Of a DNA stretch of 64,000 bases, positions 44,554 through 56,568 are shown piece by piece; positions within the stretch are counted from its first letter, which is position 1, and every line of letters starts with the position of its first letter. The position numbers were made by a program, and so were the translations under genes. Below the pieces are notes generated by a model, which made no database searches, was not told the DNA's origin, and saw nothing but the letters and a program-made list of their open reading frames with translations. This stretch comes from Shewanella pealeana ATCC 700345 (GTDB lineage Bacteria; Pseudomonadota; Gammaproteobacteria; Enterobacterales; Shewanellaceae): contig NC_009901.1 of the NCBI RefSeq assembly GCF_000018285.1, forward strand, positions 4,587,001-4,651,000. The letters run 5' to 3'.

Positions 44554-45342
44554 TTAACGGCTCTCTTTCTGTGCATCATCCCAACCTACGGCCAAACCTG
44601 TGTCGTAGCGCAAATCCACAATCGCTACCTTCTTTTCTTGCTTAGCAAGTTGAGGGTAGACGTGGATAAATCTTTGTATCCTTGCCATCTTGTCTTCGCG
44701 ACCGAGCTCCAGCTTAATGCCAGTATTTAGCTCTGCGTGCCAAGCATGTCTCGGGCTCAAACTTAAACTCTGTAAGTTAAAGCCATTAATTCTTAATAGT
44801 TCGCCTAACTGCTGGTAAGTAGTTAGTACCGACTTACCTTGCTCTTCAGGTCCGGTCAAGAAAGGTAAGTTAGGTATACCCTCTTTCGCTGGTGCATCAA
44901 ATACTTCGCCATAAATATTGAGCCAAGCATCACCATTCCAATGCGCAACTGGTTTTTGTTCAACCAGATAGACCTTCAATTTAGCAGGCCACTCCCGGCG
45001 CACTGAGGCCTGATATACCCAAGGTAAGGCTTCTAATGCATCTTGTACCTGATTAACATCAGCGGAGAAAAAGCTACGCTGCATCAAATCTTGCAAGGCA
45101 ACTTGGATCTCGCTGTCATCGGTATATAACCGCTTCCCGTTAATCGCAACGGCTTCAATAGGTAACGCATCGGCATCGTTTAATACCGAATCTAGCTTCA
45201 TTACTGCCATCGACAAACCGATCAATACACACAGTAAAAACGCTAAACCGAAGCACAAATACCAATCGGCTTGCGAAAGCAAGACTCGAACACGCTGACC
45301 TTTCTCGCGCCAAGACACCTTCAGGCTTCCTTTTGCAACCAT
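44554..45342 (-). CDS. ftsQ: Cell division protein FtsQ
   Basis: 262 residues. A short basic cytoplasmic tail, a membrane helix (about 28-50) and a periplasmic POTRA domain (about 62-130, AVNGKRLYT-like start through RREWPAKLKVYLVEQKPVAHW). The beta domain that contacts FtsB/FtsL follows. It is a divisome scaffold. ddlB, which lies between murC and ftsQ in E. coli, is absent; an 81-bp gap is there instead. Confidence 0.95.
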   Translation of the reverse strand: MVAKGSLKVSWREKGQRVRVLLSQADWYLCFGLAFLLCVLIGLSMAVMKLDSVLNDADALPIEAVAINGKRLYTDDSEIQVALQDLMQRSFFSADVNQVQDALEALPWVYQASVRREWPAKLKVYLVEQKPVAHWNGDAWLNIYGEVFDAPAKEGIPNLPFLTGPEEQGKSVLTTYQQLGELLRINGFNLQSLSLSPRHAWHAELNTGIKLELGREDKMARIQRFIHVYPQLAKQEKKVAIVDLRYDTGLAVGWDDAQKESR

Positions 45343-45423
45343 AACCCCGGAAAATCGGCCATTATATAGCCCTTATTCCAAGCGTCAAAATTTGATGTGT
45401 AACTTAAGCTATATCGCTCTAAA

Positions 45424-46893
45424 TTACGCATTTTTTTCATCTGTAACCGCAGAATCAAAACCAAGGTTTGACTCGGCTAGACTGCGAGACAACAAGCCAA
45501 TACTGCCAGCCCCTTGGGTCAACAGTAGGTCGCCATCTTGTAAGATCTCTGGCAATACAGTTTCTAGTTGTTCGGTACTCGCCACGAACACAGGCTCGAC
45601 TTGGCCACGCACTCTAATCGAACGACATAATGCTCGACTATCGGCACCAGGGATTGGCGCTTCACCTGCGGCATAAACATCAAGCATCAACAAGCAGTCC
45701 ACTTGCGATAAGACTTCCACAAAGTCTTCATATAGGTCACGGGTTCGACTATAGCGGTGTGGCTGATAGATCATGACTAAGCGACGCTCAGGCCAGCCTA
45801 ATCTGGCAGCCTTAATCGTTGCCGCGACTTCGCTTGGGTGATGACCATAGTCATCGACCAACTTAATCTCACCTTTGGCCGTTGTGAATTCACCAATCTG
45901 TTGAAAGCGGCGACCAATACCCTGGAAGTCGGCTAAGGCGGTAATAATCGCCTCGTCTTCAATCTCATCTTCAGTTGCTACAGCAATCGCAGCCAATGAG
46001 TTAAGTACGTTATGTTCACCGGGTAAATTAACTGACAGCTGCAGATCATCCATACCAGCGCGGCGTACGGTAAACTCACAGCTATAACCTGTTTGCTTGA
46101 AATCTAATGCACGAACATCTGCATCTTCACTGAAACCGTAAGTCACTATACGACGACCGATACGCGGAATAAGCTCACGTACGATAGGATCGTCGATACA
46201 CACAACTGCGACGCCATAGAATGGCAAGTTATGCAGGAAATCGACGAAGGTCGTCTTAAGCTTCTCTAGATCGCCTTCATAGGTATCCATATGGTCAGCT
46301 TCAATATTGGTCACCACACTCACCATCGGCTGCAGATGCAAGAAGCTCGCATCGCTCTCATCCGCCTCGGCAATAAGATAACGGCTATGACCTAGTCTTG
46401 CGTTAGTACCCGCACTATTTAACAAGCCGCCAATCACAAATGTTGGGTCACGCTCAGCCTGACCATAAACGCTGGCAATTAAACTTGTCGTAGTGGTTTT
46501 ACCGTGAGTTCCCGCAACGGCAACACCGTGACGATAACGCATCAGCTCAGCCAGCATCTCGGCGCGGCGTACTACAGGGATCCTAAGCTCTTTTGCTGCA
46601 ACTAGCTCTGGGTTATCGGCGCTAATCGCCGTAGACACCACAACCACATCGACATCTTTTACCTGACTTGCATCGTGGCCAATATAGATAGTCACGCCAA
46701 GTTGAGCTAATCGCTCAGTGACCGCACTTTGCGCGATATCTGAGCCACTTAATTTGTAACCCTCATTAACAAGCACTTCCGCTATGCCGCCCATACCAGC
46801 ACCACCTATTCCAACGAAATAGATGTGCTTAACCCTGCGCATCTCAGGGATCATGGTTCTTAGCTGCGAATACTTCTCTGCTTTGTTACTCAT
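45424..46893 (-). CDS. murC: UDP-N-acetylmuramate--L-alanine ligase
   Basis: 489 residues. It adds L-Ala to UDP-MurNAc with ATP, the first amino acid of the stem peptide. [17 protein letters not shown] binds the UDP moiety, [16 protein letters not shown] is the ATP loop (about 120-135), then [12 protein letters not shown] and [10 protein letters not shown]. It starts 2 bp after murG's stop. Three-domain Mur ligase of normal length. Confidence 0.98.
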   Translation of the reverse strand: MSNKAEKYSQLRTMIPEMRRVKHIYFVGIGGAGMGGIAEVLVNEGYKLSGSDIAQSAVTERLAQLGVTIYIGHDASQVKDVDVVVVSTAISADNPELVAAKELRIPVVRRAEMLAELMRYRHGVAVAGTHGKTTTTSLIASVYGQAERDPTFVIGGLLNSAGTNARLGHSRYLIAEADESDASFLHLQPMVSVVTNIEADHMDTYEGDLEKLKTTFVDFLHNLPFYGVAVVCIDDPIVRELIPRIGRRIVTYGFSEDADVRALDFKQTGYSCEFTVRRAGMDDLQLSVNLPGEHNVLNSLAAIAVATEDEIEDEAIITALADFQGIGRRFQQIGEFTTAKGEIKLVDDYGHHPSEVAATIKAARLGWPERRLVMIYQPHRYSRTRDLYEDFVEVLSQVDCLLMLDVYAAGEAPIPGADSRALCRSIRVRGQVEPVFVASTEQLETVLPEILQDGDLLLTQGAGSIGLLSRSLAESNLGFDSAVTDEKNA

Positions 46894-46894
46894 C

Positions 46895-48004
46895 TCAACC
46901 CTTCTCAGCTAATCGAATACAGACATTAGCTACTCGCTCTGTCGCATCTAAAATGGCTACGTCTCGAGCACGCTGGCCCATATTGCATAATTCTTGTTTA
47001 TCGGATGCCAGCATCGACAATTTTGTCATCAGTTTACTGGTATCCACTATTGGCTGCGGCAACAAGAAGGCTGCCCCAGCGTTAACTAAAACTTTGGCGT
47101 TTTTAGTTTGATGGTCGTCAACCGCATGTGGGTATGGCACCAATAAACTCGGTAAGCCTACCGCTGCTAGCTCAGATACAGTTAATGCACCAGAGCGACA
47201 AACGACCACATCGGCCCAACGATACGCCGCTTCCATATCATCGATAAACTCGGCAACACTCACACTGCCATCTTGGCCGAGTCGTTGGTACTCCGCCTTT
47301 ACTGCCACAAGGTTATCACGGCCAACTTGATGCCAAACCGTCATAGAATGGGTTTTGCTCACCCCTTCTAAAACACTCGGCATCACGTCGTTAAAAATCT
47401 TTGCCCCTAAGCTGCCACCAACAACAAGTACCTTTAGAGAATCATCGTCACAACATGACTCTCGCTTATCACCAAGAGCAATCAGCTCTTTACGGATAGG
47501 GTTACCCACAGTTTCCGCTTTGATATCGGTAAAGGTGCCTTCAAAGGCACACAAGACCTCTGACGCAATACGCGATAGCAGTCTATTAGTCATGCCAGGA
47601 ATGGCATTTTGCTCATGCAAAACAAGAGGGATGCCACTCAGTTTGGCTGCTACGCCACCGGGACCACTGGCAAATCCGCCCATGCCCATCACGACGTCAG
47701 GCTTAAAGCTCTTAATGACGGCGCGAGCCTGCATCACAGATCGCAGGATCTTAAAAGGCGCTGCCAATTTACGCATTAAGCCATTACCACGAACACCTTT
47801 AATATCGATAAAGTCGATATCGAAACCATGTTGAGGCACAAGCCTCGCTTCCATTCGCTCAGCCGTGCCTAACCAACGTACCTTCCAGCCTTGCTGGCTT
47901 AGATACTTAGCTACCGCTAACGCAGGAAACACATGACCGCCGGTACCGCCAGCCATAATTAAAATGCGTTTCTCTTCAGCTTGGTTAGTCATTATCTCAC
48001 TCAT
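46895..48004 (-). CDS. murG: Lipid II synthase MurG (GlcNAc transferase)
   Basis: 369 residues, GT-B enzyme on the inner face of the membrane that converts lipid I to lipid II. Glycine loops [17 protein letters not shown] (about 16-32) and [11 protein letters not shown], and donor-site [24 protein letters not shown]. The family tail [11 protein letters not shown] follows. It overlaps the ftsW stop by one base. Confidence 0.98.
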   Translation of the reverse strand: MSEIMTNQAEEKRILIMAGGTGGHVFPALAVAKYLSQQGWKVRWLGTAERMEARLVPQHGFDIDFIDIKGVRGNGLMRKLAAPFKILRSVMQARAVIKSFKPDVVMGMGGFASGPGGVAAKLSGIPLVLHEQNAIPGMTNRLLSRIASEVLCAFEGTFTDIKAETVGNPIRKELIALGDKRESCCDDDSLKVLVVGGSLGAKIFNDVMPSVLEGVSKTHSMTVWHQVGRDNLVAVKAEYQRLGQDGSVSVAEFIDDMEAAYRWADVVVCRSGALTVSELAAVGLPSLLVPYPHAVDDHQTKNAKVLVNAGAAFLLPQPIVDTSKLMTKLSMLASDKQELCNMGQRARDVAILDATERVANVCIRLAEKG

Positions 48005-49221
48005 TATTTGTTTGTCCGGCCTTCGATGGCCTGGATAACACTCAATCTTCTTTCATGGTCAATTCGGATAAGCATCATTGCTGCCGCCGTCATCACCCAT
48101 AAACTACTACCGCCATAACTAATAAATGGCAGGGTTAATCCTTTGGTTGGCAACATACCGATACTCGCGCCGACATTGACCACAGTTTGGAAACAGATCC
48201 AAATGCCAATGCCGTAGGCTAAATAGCCTTCGAATGCACGCTCAAGTGCTAAACACATGTTGCCCAACTTTATCGCCCGCAGTGCCACAAATAGCAGCAC
48301 GGCTAATACCGCAATAATGCCGATAAATCCGAGTTCTTCACCAATCACCGCAAAGATAAAGTCGGTATGCGCCTCAGGCAGATACTCTAACTTCTGAATG
48401 CTGTTGCCTAAACCTTGGCCAAACCAATCACCGCGACCATAGGCCATCAATGACTGCGTCAGCTGGTAACCACTACCAAATGGATCTTGCCATGGGTCAA
48501 GAAACGAGGTCACTCGTCGCATACGGTACGGCTCAAGCAGTACAAGCGCTACGAATGCCAAGATCCCGGTTAAGATCAGCGCGAAGAAATCCAGTAATCG
48601 CGCCCCCGCTAAAAACAGCAAGCCTACCGTACCAACAAATAGCACCACAACCGTACCTAAGTCAGGCTGCATCAAAATTAAAAAAGCGTATACGGCAAAA
48701 ACACCAATCGGCTTATAGAAACCTTTGGCATTTTCCCTAATCTCTTGGTGACGACGTACCAAGTAACCCGCCATATAGATGGCAAAAGCAAACTTAGCTA
48801 TCTCGGCCACCTGAATACGAATAGGCCCTATAGACAGCCAACGGGTCGCCCCGTTTACCGTAGTCCCCACAAAGAGTACTGCTACGAGCATTGCCCCGAC
48901 CACAAATAGCAATAGCACGCTATATCTCTGCCAAATGCTTACCTCAACCTGTAATACCACTGCGGCAATGATTACACAGCCCACAAGGTAAGCACCATGA
49001 CGCCATACAAAATGAAACGGGTTTCCCGTTAAAGTTTGCGCCTCAGGCATAGAGGCTGACATCACCATAACAAAGCCAAAACAGATCAACGACAAAACAG
49101 CAAATAACAATGCTCTATCGTACAGCTGCATCCCAGGGGCTGAGTTGTCGCTAAACAGATTCGGCAACGACCATTTTAAGCGGTTGCCAAATAAACTTAA
49201 CTGCTTCTCGCTACTCGCCAT
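48004..49221 (-). CDS. ftsW: FtsW, septal peptidoglycan glycosyltransferase (SEDS)
   Basis: 405 residues from ATG at 49221, which overlaps the murD stop by 11 bp. GTG at 49257 or ATG at 49251 would lengthen the cytoplasmic tail and are also possible. About ten membrane helices. QPDLGTVVVLFVGT, FIFAVIGEELGFIG and GLTLPFISYGGSS are SEDS signatures. It polymerises lipid II with FtsI at the septum. Confidence 0.95.
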   Translation of the reverse strand: MASSEKQLSLFGNRLKWSLPNLFSDNSAPGMQLYDRALLFAVLSLICFGFVMVMSASMPEAQTLTGNPFHFVWRHGAYLVGCVIIAAVVLQVEVSIWQRYSVLLLFVVGAMLVAVLFVGTTVNGATRWLSIGPIRIQVAEIAKFAFAIYMAGYLVRRHQEIRENAKGFYKPIGVFAVYAFLILMQPDLGTVVVLFVGTVGLLFLAGARLLDFFALILTGILAFVALVLLEPYRMRRVTSFLDPWQDPFGSGYQLTQSLMAYGRGDWFGQGLGNSIQKLEYLPEAHTDFIFAVIGEELGFIGIIAVLAVLLFVALRAIKLGNMCLALERAFEGYLAYGIGIWICFQTVVNVGASIGMLPTKGLTLPFISYGGSSLWVMTAAAMMLIRIDHERRLSVIQAIEGRTNK

Positions 49222-50530
49222 GAAGCGCTTCAACCAGGCTACGGAATTCATCTCCACGAGCCATAAAGTTGGGGTACATATCTAAGCTTGAACAAGCCGG
49301 TGACAGAATAACAATATCACCTGCTGTAGCTAGCTCATGCGCTTTTGCTACCGCTTCAACCATATTGGCGACTTTTATCGCCTCCGGTTTCAACCCTGCG
49401 ATTTTGTCGCCATCTTTACCTAAAACGATTAGCTGACTCACCTTCTCAAGCACGGGCTCTAACGGTTTAAAGTCAGCCCCTTTGCCATCGCCACCTGCGA
49501 TCAAGATCAATTCACCTAAGTGCTCACTCAAACCATCAATAGCAGCGACTGTAGCGCCGATATTCGTGGCCTTCGAGTCGTTGACATAAGTGACGCCATC
49601 AATATCTGCAACCACTTCACAGCGATGAGCAAGGCCTAAAAACGTCTTAGCCACCTCAATCTGACACTCACGTTTAATCCCCGCCGCAGTGGTCAATGCC
49701 ATCGCTGCAATAATATTGGCAAGGTTGTGGCTCCCTACGAGTGCGACATCGCTAATCGGCATGATCTGGCTACTACCTTGCACTATCATGCCGCCCGAAA
49801 CGCCCCAATCATCGCCCTCTGGCGCATCTAAACCAAAGCTTTGTTGGTTAGTCGGGTTGTTCGGTAGCGTTAACGTGTCTTCACGATTAAACACCGCCAT
49901 CTTGCTCTGCTCGTATAACTTAAGCTTCGCCTGACGATAAGACTCAAGATCGCTATAGCGATCCATATGATCTTCGCTAATGTTAAGACAAGTCGCCGCA
50001 ACACACTGCAAGCTATAGGTTGTCTCTAACTGAAAACTCGACAACTCGAGGACATACAGATCTTTAGGTTCGAGCAATAGGTCAAGAGCTGGCACACCAA
50101 TGTTGCCACCCACGGCGTAAGAGCTGCCGCTAGCCTTAGCCATCTCACCGACTAAGGTCGTGACAGTTGTCTTACCATTTGAGCCAGTAATACCTATGAC
50201 CTTGGCTGAGGTTTGCGCGACTGCCCGTGCAAATAGCTCAACATCGCCAATCACTTCAATCCCCATATCAAATGCGACTCGCACTTCTGGCGTTTCGCAG
50301 GCGATACCAGGACTAATGACAATCTGCTGTGCCTGTACTAGATAGCGACAATCAAAACCACCAGTGACTAGCTCAACTTGAGGAAACTCTGTCGCCAAGC
50401 TATCAGCTCCCGGAGGCTGAGCTCGGCTGTCCATGACTAAAGGAACTATCCCTTGCGCACACAGGTAACGTACAACAGACAAACCTGTCGCACCTAAACC
50501 TAAAACTATGTGTGAATATTGCTGCGCCAT
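49211..50530 (-). CDS. murD: UDP-N-acetylmuramoylalanine--D-glutamate ligase
   Basis: 439 residues; adds D-Glu to UDP-MurNAc-L-Ala. The Rossmann-like N-terminal domain (VLGLGATGLSVVRYL) is followed by the ATP loop VIGITGSNGKTTVTTLVGEM (about 113-132). LNISEDHMDRY, VNDSKATN and LSPACSSLDMYPNF are family motifs. Fifty bp after mraY. Confidence 0.98.
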   Translation of the reverse strand: MAQQYSHIVLGLGATGLSVVRYLCAQGIVPLVMDSRAQPPGADSLATEFPQVELVTGGFDCRYLVQAQQIVISPGIACETPEVRVAFDMGIEVIGDVELFARAVAQTSAKVIGITGSNGKTTVTTLVGEMAKASGSSYAVGGNIGVPALDLLLEPKDLYVLELSSFQLETTYSLQCVAATCLNISEDHMDRYSDLESYRQAKLKLYEQSKMAVFNREDTLTLPNNPTNQQSFGLDAPEGDDWGVSGGMIVQGSSQIMPISDVALVGSHNLANIIAAMALTTAAGIKRECQIEVAKTFLGLAHRCEVVADIDGVTYVNDSKATNIGATVAAIDGLSEHLGELILIAGGDGKGADFKPLEPVLEKVSQLIVLGKDGDKIAGLKPEAIKVANMVEAVAKAHELATAGDIVILSPACSSLDMYPNFMARGDEFRSLVEALHGE

Positions 50531-50580
50531 ATCAGACCTATCTAGTATCTAAGTTAAATGAGTTCGTTAATTTAAATCTG

Positions 50581-51663
50581 TTATCTCAGTTTCAAGGTTG
50601 CTAATCCAAGCAAGACTAAGAACAAAGAGATAATCCAAAAACGTACTATGACTCGTGGCTCCGGCCAGCCCTTCAACTCATAATGATGATGAATCGGTGC
50701 CATACGGAAGATGCGCTGACCGCGCAACTTATACGACCCCACCTGCAAAATGACCGATACAGTCTCCATCACGAAGACGCCGCCCATGATCACCAATAGG
50801 ATCTCTTGACGAACTAATACTGCAATCGCACCTAATGCCGCGCCTAAGGCTAACGAACCAACGTCACCCATAAACACTTGTGCTGGATAGGTGTTAAACC
50901 ACAGGAAGCCTAATCCGGCACCCACAATTGCGGTACACACGATCACTAGCTCACCCGCGCCAGGCAAGTAAGGCAGGTGTAGATAACTCGCAAACTGAAC
51001 GTGACCAGAAAGGTACGCAATCAAGGCAAATGCAGCTGCAACCATTACTGTTGGCATAATTGCCAAACCGTCTAAACCATCGGTTAGGTTGACCGCGTTA
51101 CTCGAACCAACAATAGTGAAATAAACCAATACGATAAAGAAACCGCCAAGCTGTGGCATGATATCTTTAAAGAAAGGCACCACTAGCTGGGTTTCACCAG
51201 GACTTTGCGCAGAGGCATACAGGTAAACAGCAATAACCAGTGCAGCCACAGATTGCAGCAAGTACTTCCAGCGAGCAATCAAGCCCTTGGTATCTTTACG
51301 GACCACTTTACGATAGTCATCGATAAAGCCAATCAAGCCAAAAGTGGCCAGAACAAATAGCACGACCCATACATAACGGCTACCAAGATCGCCCCAAAGC
51401 AATACACTGATAAACACGCCGGCAAGGATCAGTATCCCGCCCATAGTGGGTGTACCACGTTTACTAAAATGCGACTCAGGACCATCGTTACGCACGACTT
51501 GGCCAATTTGCATGACTTGCAAACGCGCTATCATCTTTGGTCCCCACCAAAGACTAAATACCATTGCCGTCATCAAACCAAGAATGGCTCGGAAGGTAAC
51601 GTAAGAAAATACATTAAACCCAGTGTAAAATTGGGTTAAATACTCAGCCAGGTAAACCAGCAT
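50581..51663 (-). CDS. mraY: Phospho-MurNAc-pentapeptide transferase MraY
   Basis: 360 residues, ten-helix membrane enzyme that makes lipid I from UDP-MurNAc-pentapeptide and undecaprenyl phosphate. The [17 protein letters not shown] (catalytic Asp pair), [29 protein letters not shown] and [10 protein letters not shown] signatures are all present. Its start overlaps the murF stop by one base. Confidence 0.98.
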
Positions 51664-53042
51664 TAAACAAACTCCCCGCGACCAAAGGCCGTTGTTAAAG
51701 CTTCTACTACACGTTCCATTCTCGCACTGCGAGAACCTTTCACTAACACGGTAATTTCGGCAGGTAATTCATTAATGTATTGAATTAATCCTGCAACCAA
51801 ATCATCAATATCTTGATAGTGTTTGGAACCAAAAGCATGACTCGCACCCTCGCTTAGCGTACCGACACAAAACAGCGAATTTACGCCTTTTGCCTTGGCT
51901 AACGCCCCAAGCTCGCGATGCAAAAGGGCGGCATTGTCGCCTAATTCGCCCAAATCGCCCAGTACTAAACAGCGATTTCCTTTAATTTCTTGAAGCCAGT
52001 CGATAGCTGCGCCCACTGAAGCCGGATTTGCGTTATAGCTATCATCGATTACCGTCACCCGCCCAAGTACACTTGGCAGCATGCGGCCCTTCACAGGTTT
52101 TAGTTGGCTAAGTCCTTGGCAAATATGAGCCAAAGACAAACCTAATGCTAAACAGATACTGGTCGCCGCTAGCGCATTAGACACCTGGTGACGCCCAGCC
52201 AACGGCAACTCAACTCTATGAACTTCTGCACCGTAGCAAAGGCTAAAGGCATAACGTCCGTAAGAATCTGCAATCAAATCTGTAGCAAAAACATCGAGAT
52301 CTCTCGACGCTTCATTTTTAACACCAAAACATAACTGCTTAACGTGGCTAGACGCCTGAAGCATGACATCAGCAAATGCATCATCGGCATTAATCACTGC
52401 TGTACCGCCTACGGTAACGTGATTAAAGATCTCAGACTTAGCCTTAGCCACCCCCTCTAAAGAGCCGAACCCTTCAAGGTGAGCCGAAGCGACGTTATTC
52501 ACCATGGCCACACTCGGTTTGACCAAACCAGAGGTATAGTCAATCTCACCTGCGTGGTTAGCGCCAAGCTCAAATACGCCAAACTCATCACCTTGCTTCA
52601 ATCTCAGCAAGGTTAACGGCACACCAATTTCGTTATTGAAGTTACCCGCGGTATAGAGCACTCGATGCTGTTGCGACAAGATAGTCGCTATCATCTCTTT
52701 TACGCTAGTCTTACCATTTGAACCGGTTAAGGCAACACAAGTTGGCGCAAGCTGTTCACGCACATAGGCGCCAATTTCGCCCATCGCACGCTGGCTATTT
52801 GCCACGACAATTTGTGCGGCGTCTATCGGTAACTCTCTTTCTACCAACAATGCGTTCGCACCAGCATCGACCGCTGCCTGAGCGAAGTTATGACCATCAA
52901 AATTATCACCTTTCAATGCGACAAAAAGCGTCTTGCTATCTACTGCTCGACTGTCGCTAGAGACGCTATCGATTGGCAGATCATCTCCAATCAACTGGCC
53001 ATTCAGGCGCGTCGCTAACTCGGCTAAAGAAACCCTAATCAT
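51663..53042 (-). CDS. murF: UDP-MurNAc-tripeptide--D-Ala-D-Ala ligase MurF
   Basis: 459 residues; adds the D-Ala-D-Ala dipeptide. N-terminal UDP-binding domain ([19 protein letters not shown]), ATP loop [16 protein letters not shown] (about 105-120), [26 protein letters not shown] and [12 protein letters not shown]. It overlaps the murE stop by 4 bp. Some hydrophobic substitutions only; no odd features. Confidence 0.98.
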
Positions 53043-54505
53043 GCGTTACCTTCGGCAATCGCTTTAGCGAATGCTCTTTCATCGTAATTTAGTTTTTTAC
53101 CATTTACTTCTTGGTAAGTTTCATGGCCTTTTCCTGCAAGCAATACCATGTCGCCCGAGGCTGCCTGAGCGACGATCTCCTTAATTGCAACTTGGCGTTC
53201 AACTTGTGAAAGCGCCTGCTGTGGATGCTGCAATCCTGCCAAAATATCGCTAATAATGGCGTTAGGGTCTTCACTTCTGCAGTTATCGCTGGTCACCATG
53301 ACGCGATCGGCAAACTGCTCGGCACTCGCCGCCATCATAGGGCGCTTACCTTTATCTCTATCACCACCACAACCGAATAAGCACCAAAGCTGGCCTTTAC
53401 AATGTACTCGGAGTGCCTTTAACGCCTGCTCAATCGCATCTGGCGTATGGGCGTAGTCGACAACAAGCGTGACGCCATCTTTGCTAGTGAAGCGCTCCAT
53501 TCGTCCAGCAACGGGTTCAAGCTTGGGCGCTAGTGCGACAAGCGTGTGCATATCTTCACCTAGTAGGTAAAGGGCACCGAGGGCGGCAACCAAGTTGGAA
53601 AGGTTGAAGTCACCCAATAGCGGTGAGTTAAGCTGAGCTTCACCAGTTGGCCACACTAAGGTGCAAGACACGCCTCCATCATGAAAATGGTTGTCTTTGG
53701 TATAAATGTCAGCCGTAGAGTCACCTTTAACACTAAAGCCTAACAACTTATCAGACGCTAGATCCGCCAGCCATTCACGGCCAACGACGTCATCGATATT
53801 GATTAAACCACCGCGTAAATTGGCGAACTGAAATAAGCGCTTCTTGGCGATTCCATATTCTTCCATCGTATGATGAAAATCGAGATGATCGCGACTTAAG
53901 TTGGTAAACACTGCGACATCAAAGGGAACGGCTTCGACTCTGCCTTGTACTAGGCCATGGCTAGAGACCTCCATCGCACAAGTATCTGCGCCCCTTTGCT
54001 CAACCCCCTGTAACTGCTTGATAAGCGTAATAGGGTCGGCAGTGGTGTTGCCGCTATCGACTAGCTCGCCCCAAAGGCCATTACCTAAGGTGCCCATCAC
54101 TGCTGTTTGCTTACTTTGCAGCAACTGCAGTTGAGCTATTAGCTGAGTCACTGAGGTTTTACCATTAGTCCCAGTCACACCGACAATTTGTGGGCGCGAT
54201 TGCGACAGAGGGTAAGCCTGTGCGGCTAAGGCTGAAATTTGTCGATTCAGCTGGAAAAACAGGATCTGTAATCCACCATCGTTAACCACAGTGCCGTGCT
54301 TTTCGGGAGAATCTGTATGTACTAAAGCAGCGCTTGCACCGCGCTCAAAGGCGGCGGCTATAAACTTGCGGCCATCGACTTGATAGCCTGGAATAGCAAC
54401 GAACAGATAACCTGCTTGCACAGCACGGCTATCTAAAGTGATCTCCAAGAAGTCTTCGGCTCCCGAATAATGGAACCATGGCGCTAATAGATCGCGTATT
54501 AGCAT
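53039..54505 (-). CDS. murE: UDP-MurNAc-Ala-Glu--diaminopimelate ligase MurE
   Basis: 488 residues; adds meso-diaminopimelate to the stem peptide. UDP-binding [21 protein letters not shown] loop [16 protein letters not shown] (about 108-123), [38 protein letters not shown]. The substrate-selecting motif reads DNCR (in [10 protein letters not shown]) where DAP-type MurE normally has DNPR. The Asp, Asn and Arg that contact DAP are kept; the Pro is Cys. It overlaps ftsI by one base. Confidence 0.97.
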   Translation of the reverse strand: MLIRDLLAPWFHYSGAEDFLEITLDSRAVQAGYLFVAIPGYQVDGRKFIAAAFERGASAALVHTDSPEKHGTVVNDGGLQILFFQLNRQISALAAQAYPLSQSRPQIVGVTGTNGKTSVTQLIAQLQLLQSKQTAVMGTLGNGLWGELVDSGNTTADPITLIKQLQGVEQRGADTCAMEVSSHGLVQGRVEAVPFDVAVFTNLSRDHLDFHHTMEEYGIAKKRLFQFANLRGGLINIDDVVGREWLADLASDKLLGFSVKGDSTADIYTKDNHFHDGGVSCTLVWPTGEAQLNSPLLGDFNLSNLVAALGALYLLGEDMHTLVALAPKLEPVAGRMERFTSKDGVTLVVDYAHTPDAIEQALKALRVHCKGQLWCLFGCGGDRDKGKRPMMAASAEQFADRVMVTSDNCRSEDPNAIISDILAGLQHPQQALSQVERQVAIKEIVAQAASGDMVLLAGKGHETYQEVNGKKLNYDERAFAKAIAEGNA

Positions 54506-56241
54506 TATTCAACACTCCTAGAATTTGCAGCTAAACGGACCTTCTCACGATTTGAAATAGGCTCAACATTTAACATTTGTAAAGCACCTGACATAACTGA
54601 CGCAAAAACCGGTGCAGCGATATCGCCACCATAATAACGATCGCCTTTAGGCTCATTCACTACCACAGCAATGGCTAACCTAGGGTTATGCACTGGTGCA
54701 ACACCAGCAAATAGCGCTACGTAATCTTCACCATAACCACCAGCGACGGCTTTACGCGCGGTACCGGTTTTACCTGCCACAGGATAGCCTTCAATATGTG
54801 CCTTACGTGCGGTGCCACCTTTTTCAGTAACCCCCACCAGCATCTCCATTACATCTTGCGCTACCTGTGGTGAAATGACTTGCGTGCCTTCAGGCGTTTG
54901 TTTTAGTTTCAAAATTGAAACAGGATACTGCACGCCTTTATTACCCAAAGTGGCATACATTCTGGCCAACTGCAGTGGTGTGGCCATTAAGCCATAACCA
55001 AATGATAAAGTTGCACGCTCAAATTCAGACCAGCGACGGCGGTCGTGAATAAGACCCGCACTTTCACCCTCTAAATTAATACCTGAATAGTTACCTAGAC
55101 CCATTGTTTGGTAGGCGCCTAATAACTCCTGTACCGGCATAGACAAGGCAATTTTGGTCATACCCACGTTACTCGAATGCACCAAAATACCACTCAGAGA
55201 AAGGTCACCATAATTACGCCCGTCGCGGACAATTTTACCACCGATACGCAGGCGACCAGGGTTGGTCTTAATAATTTGATCTGTCTTAATCGTTCCGGCA
55301 TCAAGTGCAGCAGCAACCACAAATGGTTTGATGGTAGAGCCAGGTTCATAAGCATCAGTCAACGCACGGTTTCGCATGCGATAACTTTGTAGGTTTTCAC
55401 GAGAGTTCGGGTTATAGGAGGGCGTATTCGCCATCGCTAACACTTCCCCAGTAAGCACATCAAGCACCACGATTGAACCAGATGTTGCTTGGTTAACCTC
55501 GGTGGCCTTTTTTAGCTCGCGATAGGCCAGTTGCTGAATACGTTGGTCAATACTTAGCACCAAGTCATTAGGGCTCTCACCCTCTTGCACCATATCGAGA
55601 CGCTCGACTACGTGGCCGTCGCGAGACTTACGTACTTTTTGCTTACTCGGCGTGCCAGTTAGCCAGTCATTATAAGTATTCTCTAAGCCCTCAATACCTT
55701 TGTCATCGATATTGGTGATCCCCACCAGCTGCGCGGTAATTTCACCCGTTGGATAATAGCGACGAGATTCAGGCTTAAGGTAAACACCTGGGAGTTTTAG
55801 CTGCTTAATATAATCAGCAACGGCAGGAGTCACTTGGCGCTTAAGGTAGGTAAAGCGCTTACGAGGGTTCGATTGAACTCGTTTAAGAATATCTTCTCTC
55901 GGTTCATGCAATACGTCTGCTAATGCTTGCCAACGGCGCATATCGGCAAAACCATTCTTGTCATGTACTACTTTAGGATCGGCGTAAACCGCTTTTACCG
56001 GCACACTCACCGCTAGCATATCACCATTGCGGTCAGTGATCAGGCCACGCTGCACTTCACGACTGGTAGTACGCAAGGTGCGCATGTCGCTTTGGTGGCG
56101 TAGCATTTCAGGCTCGACGATTTGAATATAAGCGGCTCGGCCAACCAAACTTGTAAACATCAGGCATACAAAAGCCACCACGACGTATAAACGCCATTGG
56201 ATTAATTGTGGTTTTTGTTTACGTTTCGCCTGTTTGCTCAT
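54505..56241 (-). CDS. ftsI: FtsI (PBP3), septal transpeptidase
   Basis: 578 residues. One membrane helix (about 18-37), the pedestal/dimerisation domain with [19 protein letters not shown], and the transpeptidase domain with active-site SxxK in [13 protein letters not shown] in [12 protein letters not shown] and KTG in [10 protein letters not shown]. It cross-links septal peptidoglycan and partners FtsW. It overlaps ftsL by 4 bp. Confidence 0.98.
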   Translation of the reverse strand: MSKQAKRKQKPQLIQWRLYVVVAFVCLMFTSLVGRAAYIQIVEPEMLRHQSDMRTLRTTSREVQRGLITDRNGDMLAVSVPVKAVYADPKVVHDKNGFADMRRWQALADVLHEPREDILKRVQSNPRKRFTYLKRQVTPAVADYIKQLKLPGVYLKPESRRYYPTGEITAQLVGITNIDDKGIEGLENTYNDWLTGTPSKQKVRKSRDGHVVERLDMVQEGESPNDLVLSIDQRIQQLAYRELKKATEVNQATSGSIVVLDVLTGEVLAMANTPSYNPNSRENLQSYRMRNRALTDAYEPGSTIKPFVVAAALDAGTIKTDQIIKTNPGRLRIGGKIVRDGRNYGDLSLSGILVHSSNVGMTKIALSMPVQELLGAYQTMGLGNYSGINLEGESAGLIHDRRRWSEFERATLSFGYGLMATPLQLARMYATLGNKGVQYPVSILKLKQTPEGTQVISPQVAQDVMEMLVGVTEKGGTARKAHIEGYPVAGKTGTARKAVAGGYGEDYVALFAGVAPVHNPRLAIAVVVNEPKGDRYYGGDIAAPVFASVMSGALQMLNVEPISNREKVRLAANSRSVE

Positions 56242-56552
56242 GGGACTCTTACCACAACCTCTTCTTTTGGTAATGGACGCTTCATATTCAGTTCTTTAGT
56301 CGCTATCCGAGTAATTCGGCTATGTTCCGACCGAGACTGCTCTTCGAGCAGCAAGTTACGCCACTCAATATCTAGCCTGTCTCGCTCTTGTAATAACTGC
56401 TCCCATTGACTGGTGTATTTTCTGCCTTCATAGCTGGTATACACCACCGCAATCGCATTCATCATGACAAGCAGCGCGAGTATCATGACCCATTTGTGAT
56501 GCCATAAATCAAGCAGCACTATGCGGGTTAAATTCAATTGAGCTTTACTCAC
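56238..56552 (-). CDS. ftsL: Cell division protein FtsL
   Basis: 104 residues, bitopic: membrane helix about 19-38 (WVMILALLVMMNAIAVVYTS) and a periplasmic coiled coil (WEQLLQERDRLDIEWRNLLLEEQSRSE) that zips with FtsB. Located between rsmH and ftsI as in E. coli, which fixes the identity despite low general conservation of this family. Confidence 0.95.
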   Translation of the reverse strand: MSKAQLNLTRIVLLDLWHHKWVMILALLVMMNAIAVVYTSYEGRKYTSQWEQLLQERDRLDIEWRNLLLEEQSRSEHSRITRIATKELNMKRPLPKEEVVVRVP

Positions 56553-56568
56553 TTAAGTCTCTAATCGT

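Noticed and set aside
44600..46893. A lost or hidden ddl gene between murC and ftsQ
   Set aside because: Only 81 bp separate the genes and no remnant is visible; absence of ddl from this position is common outside enterobacteria.
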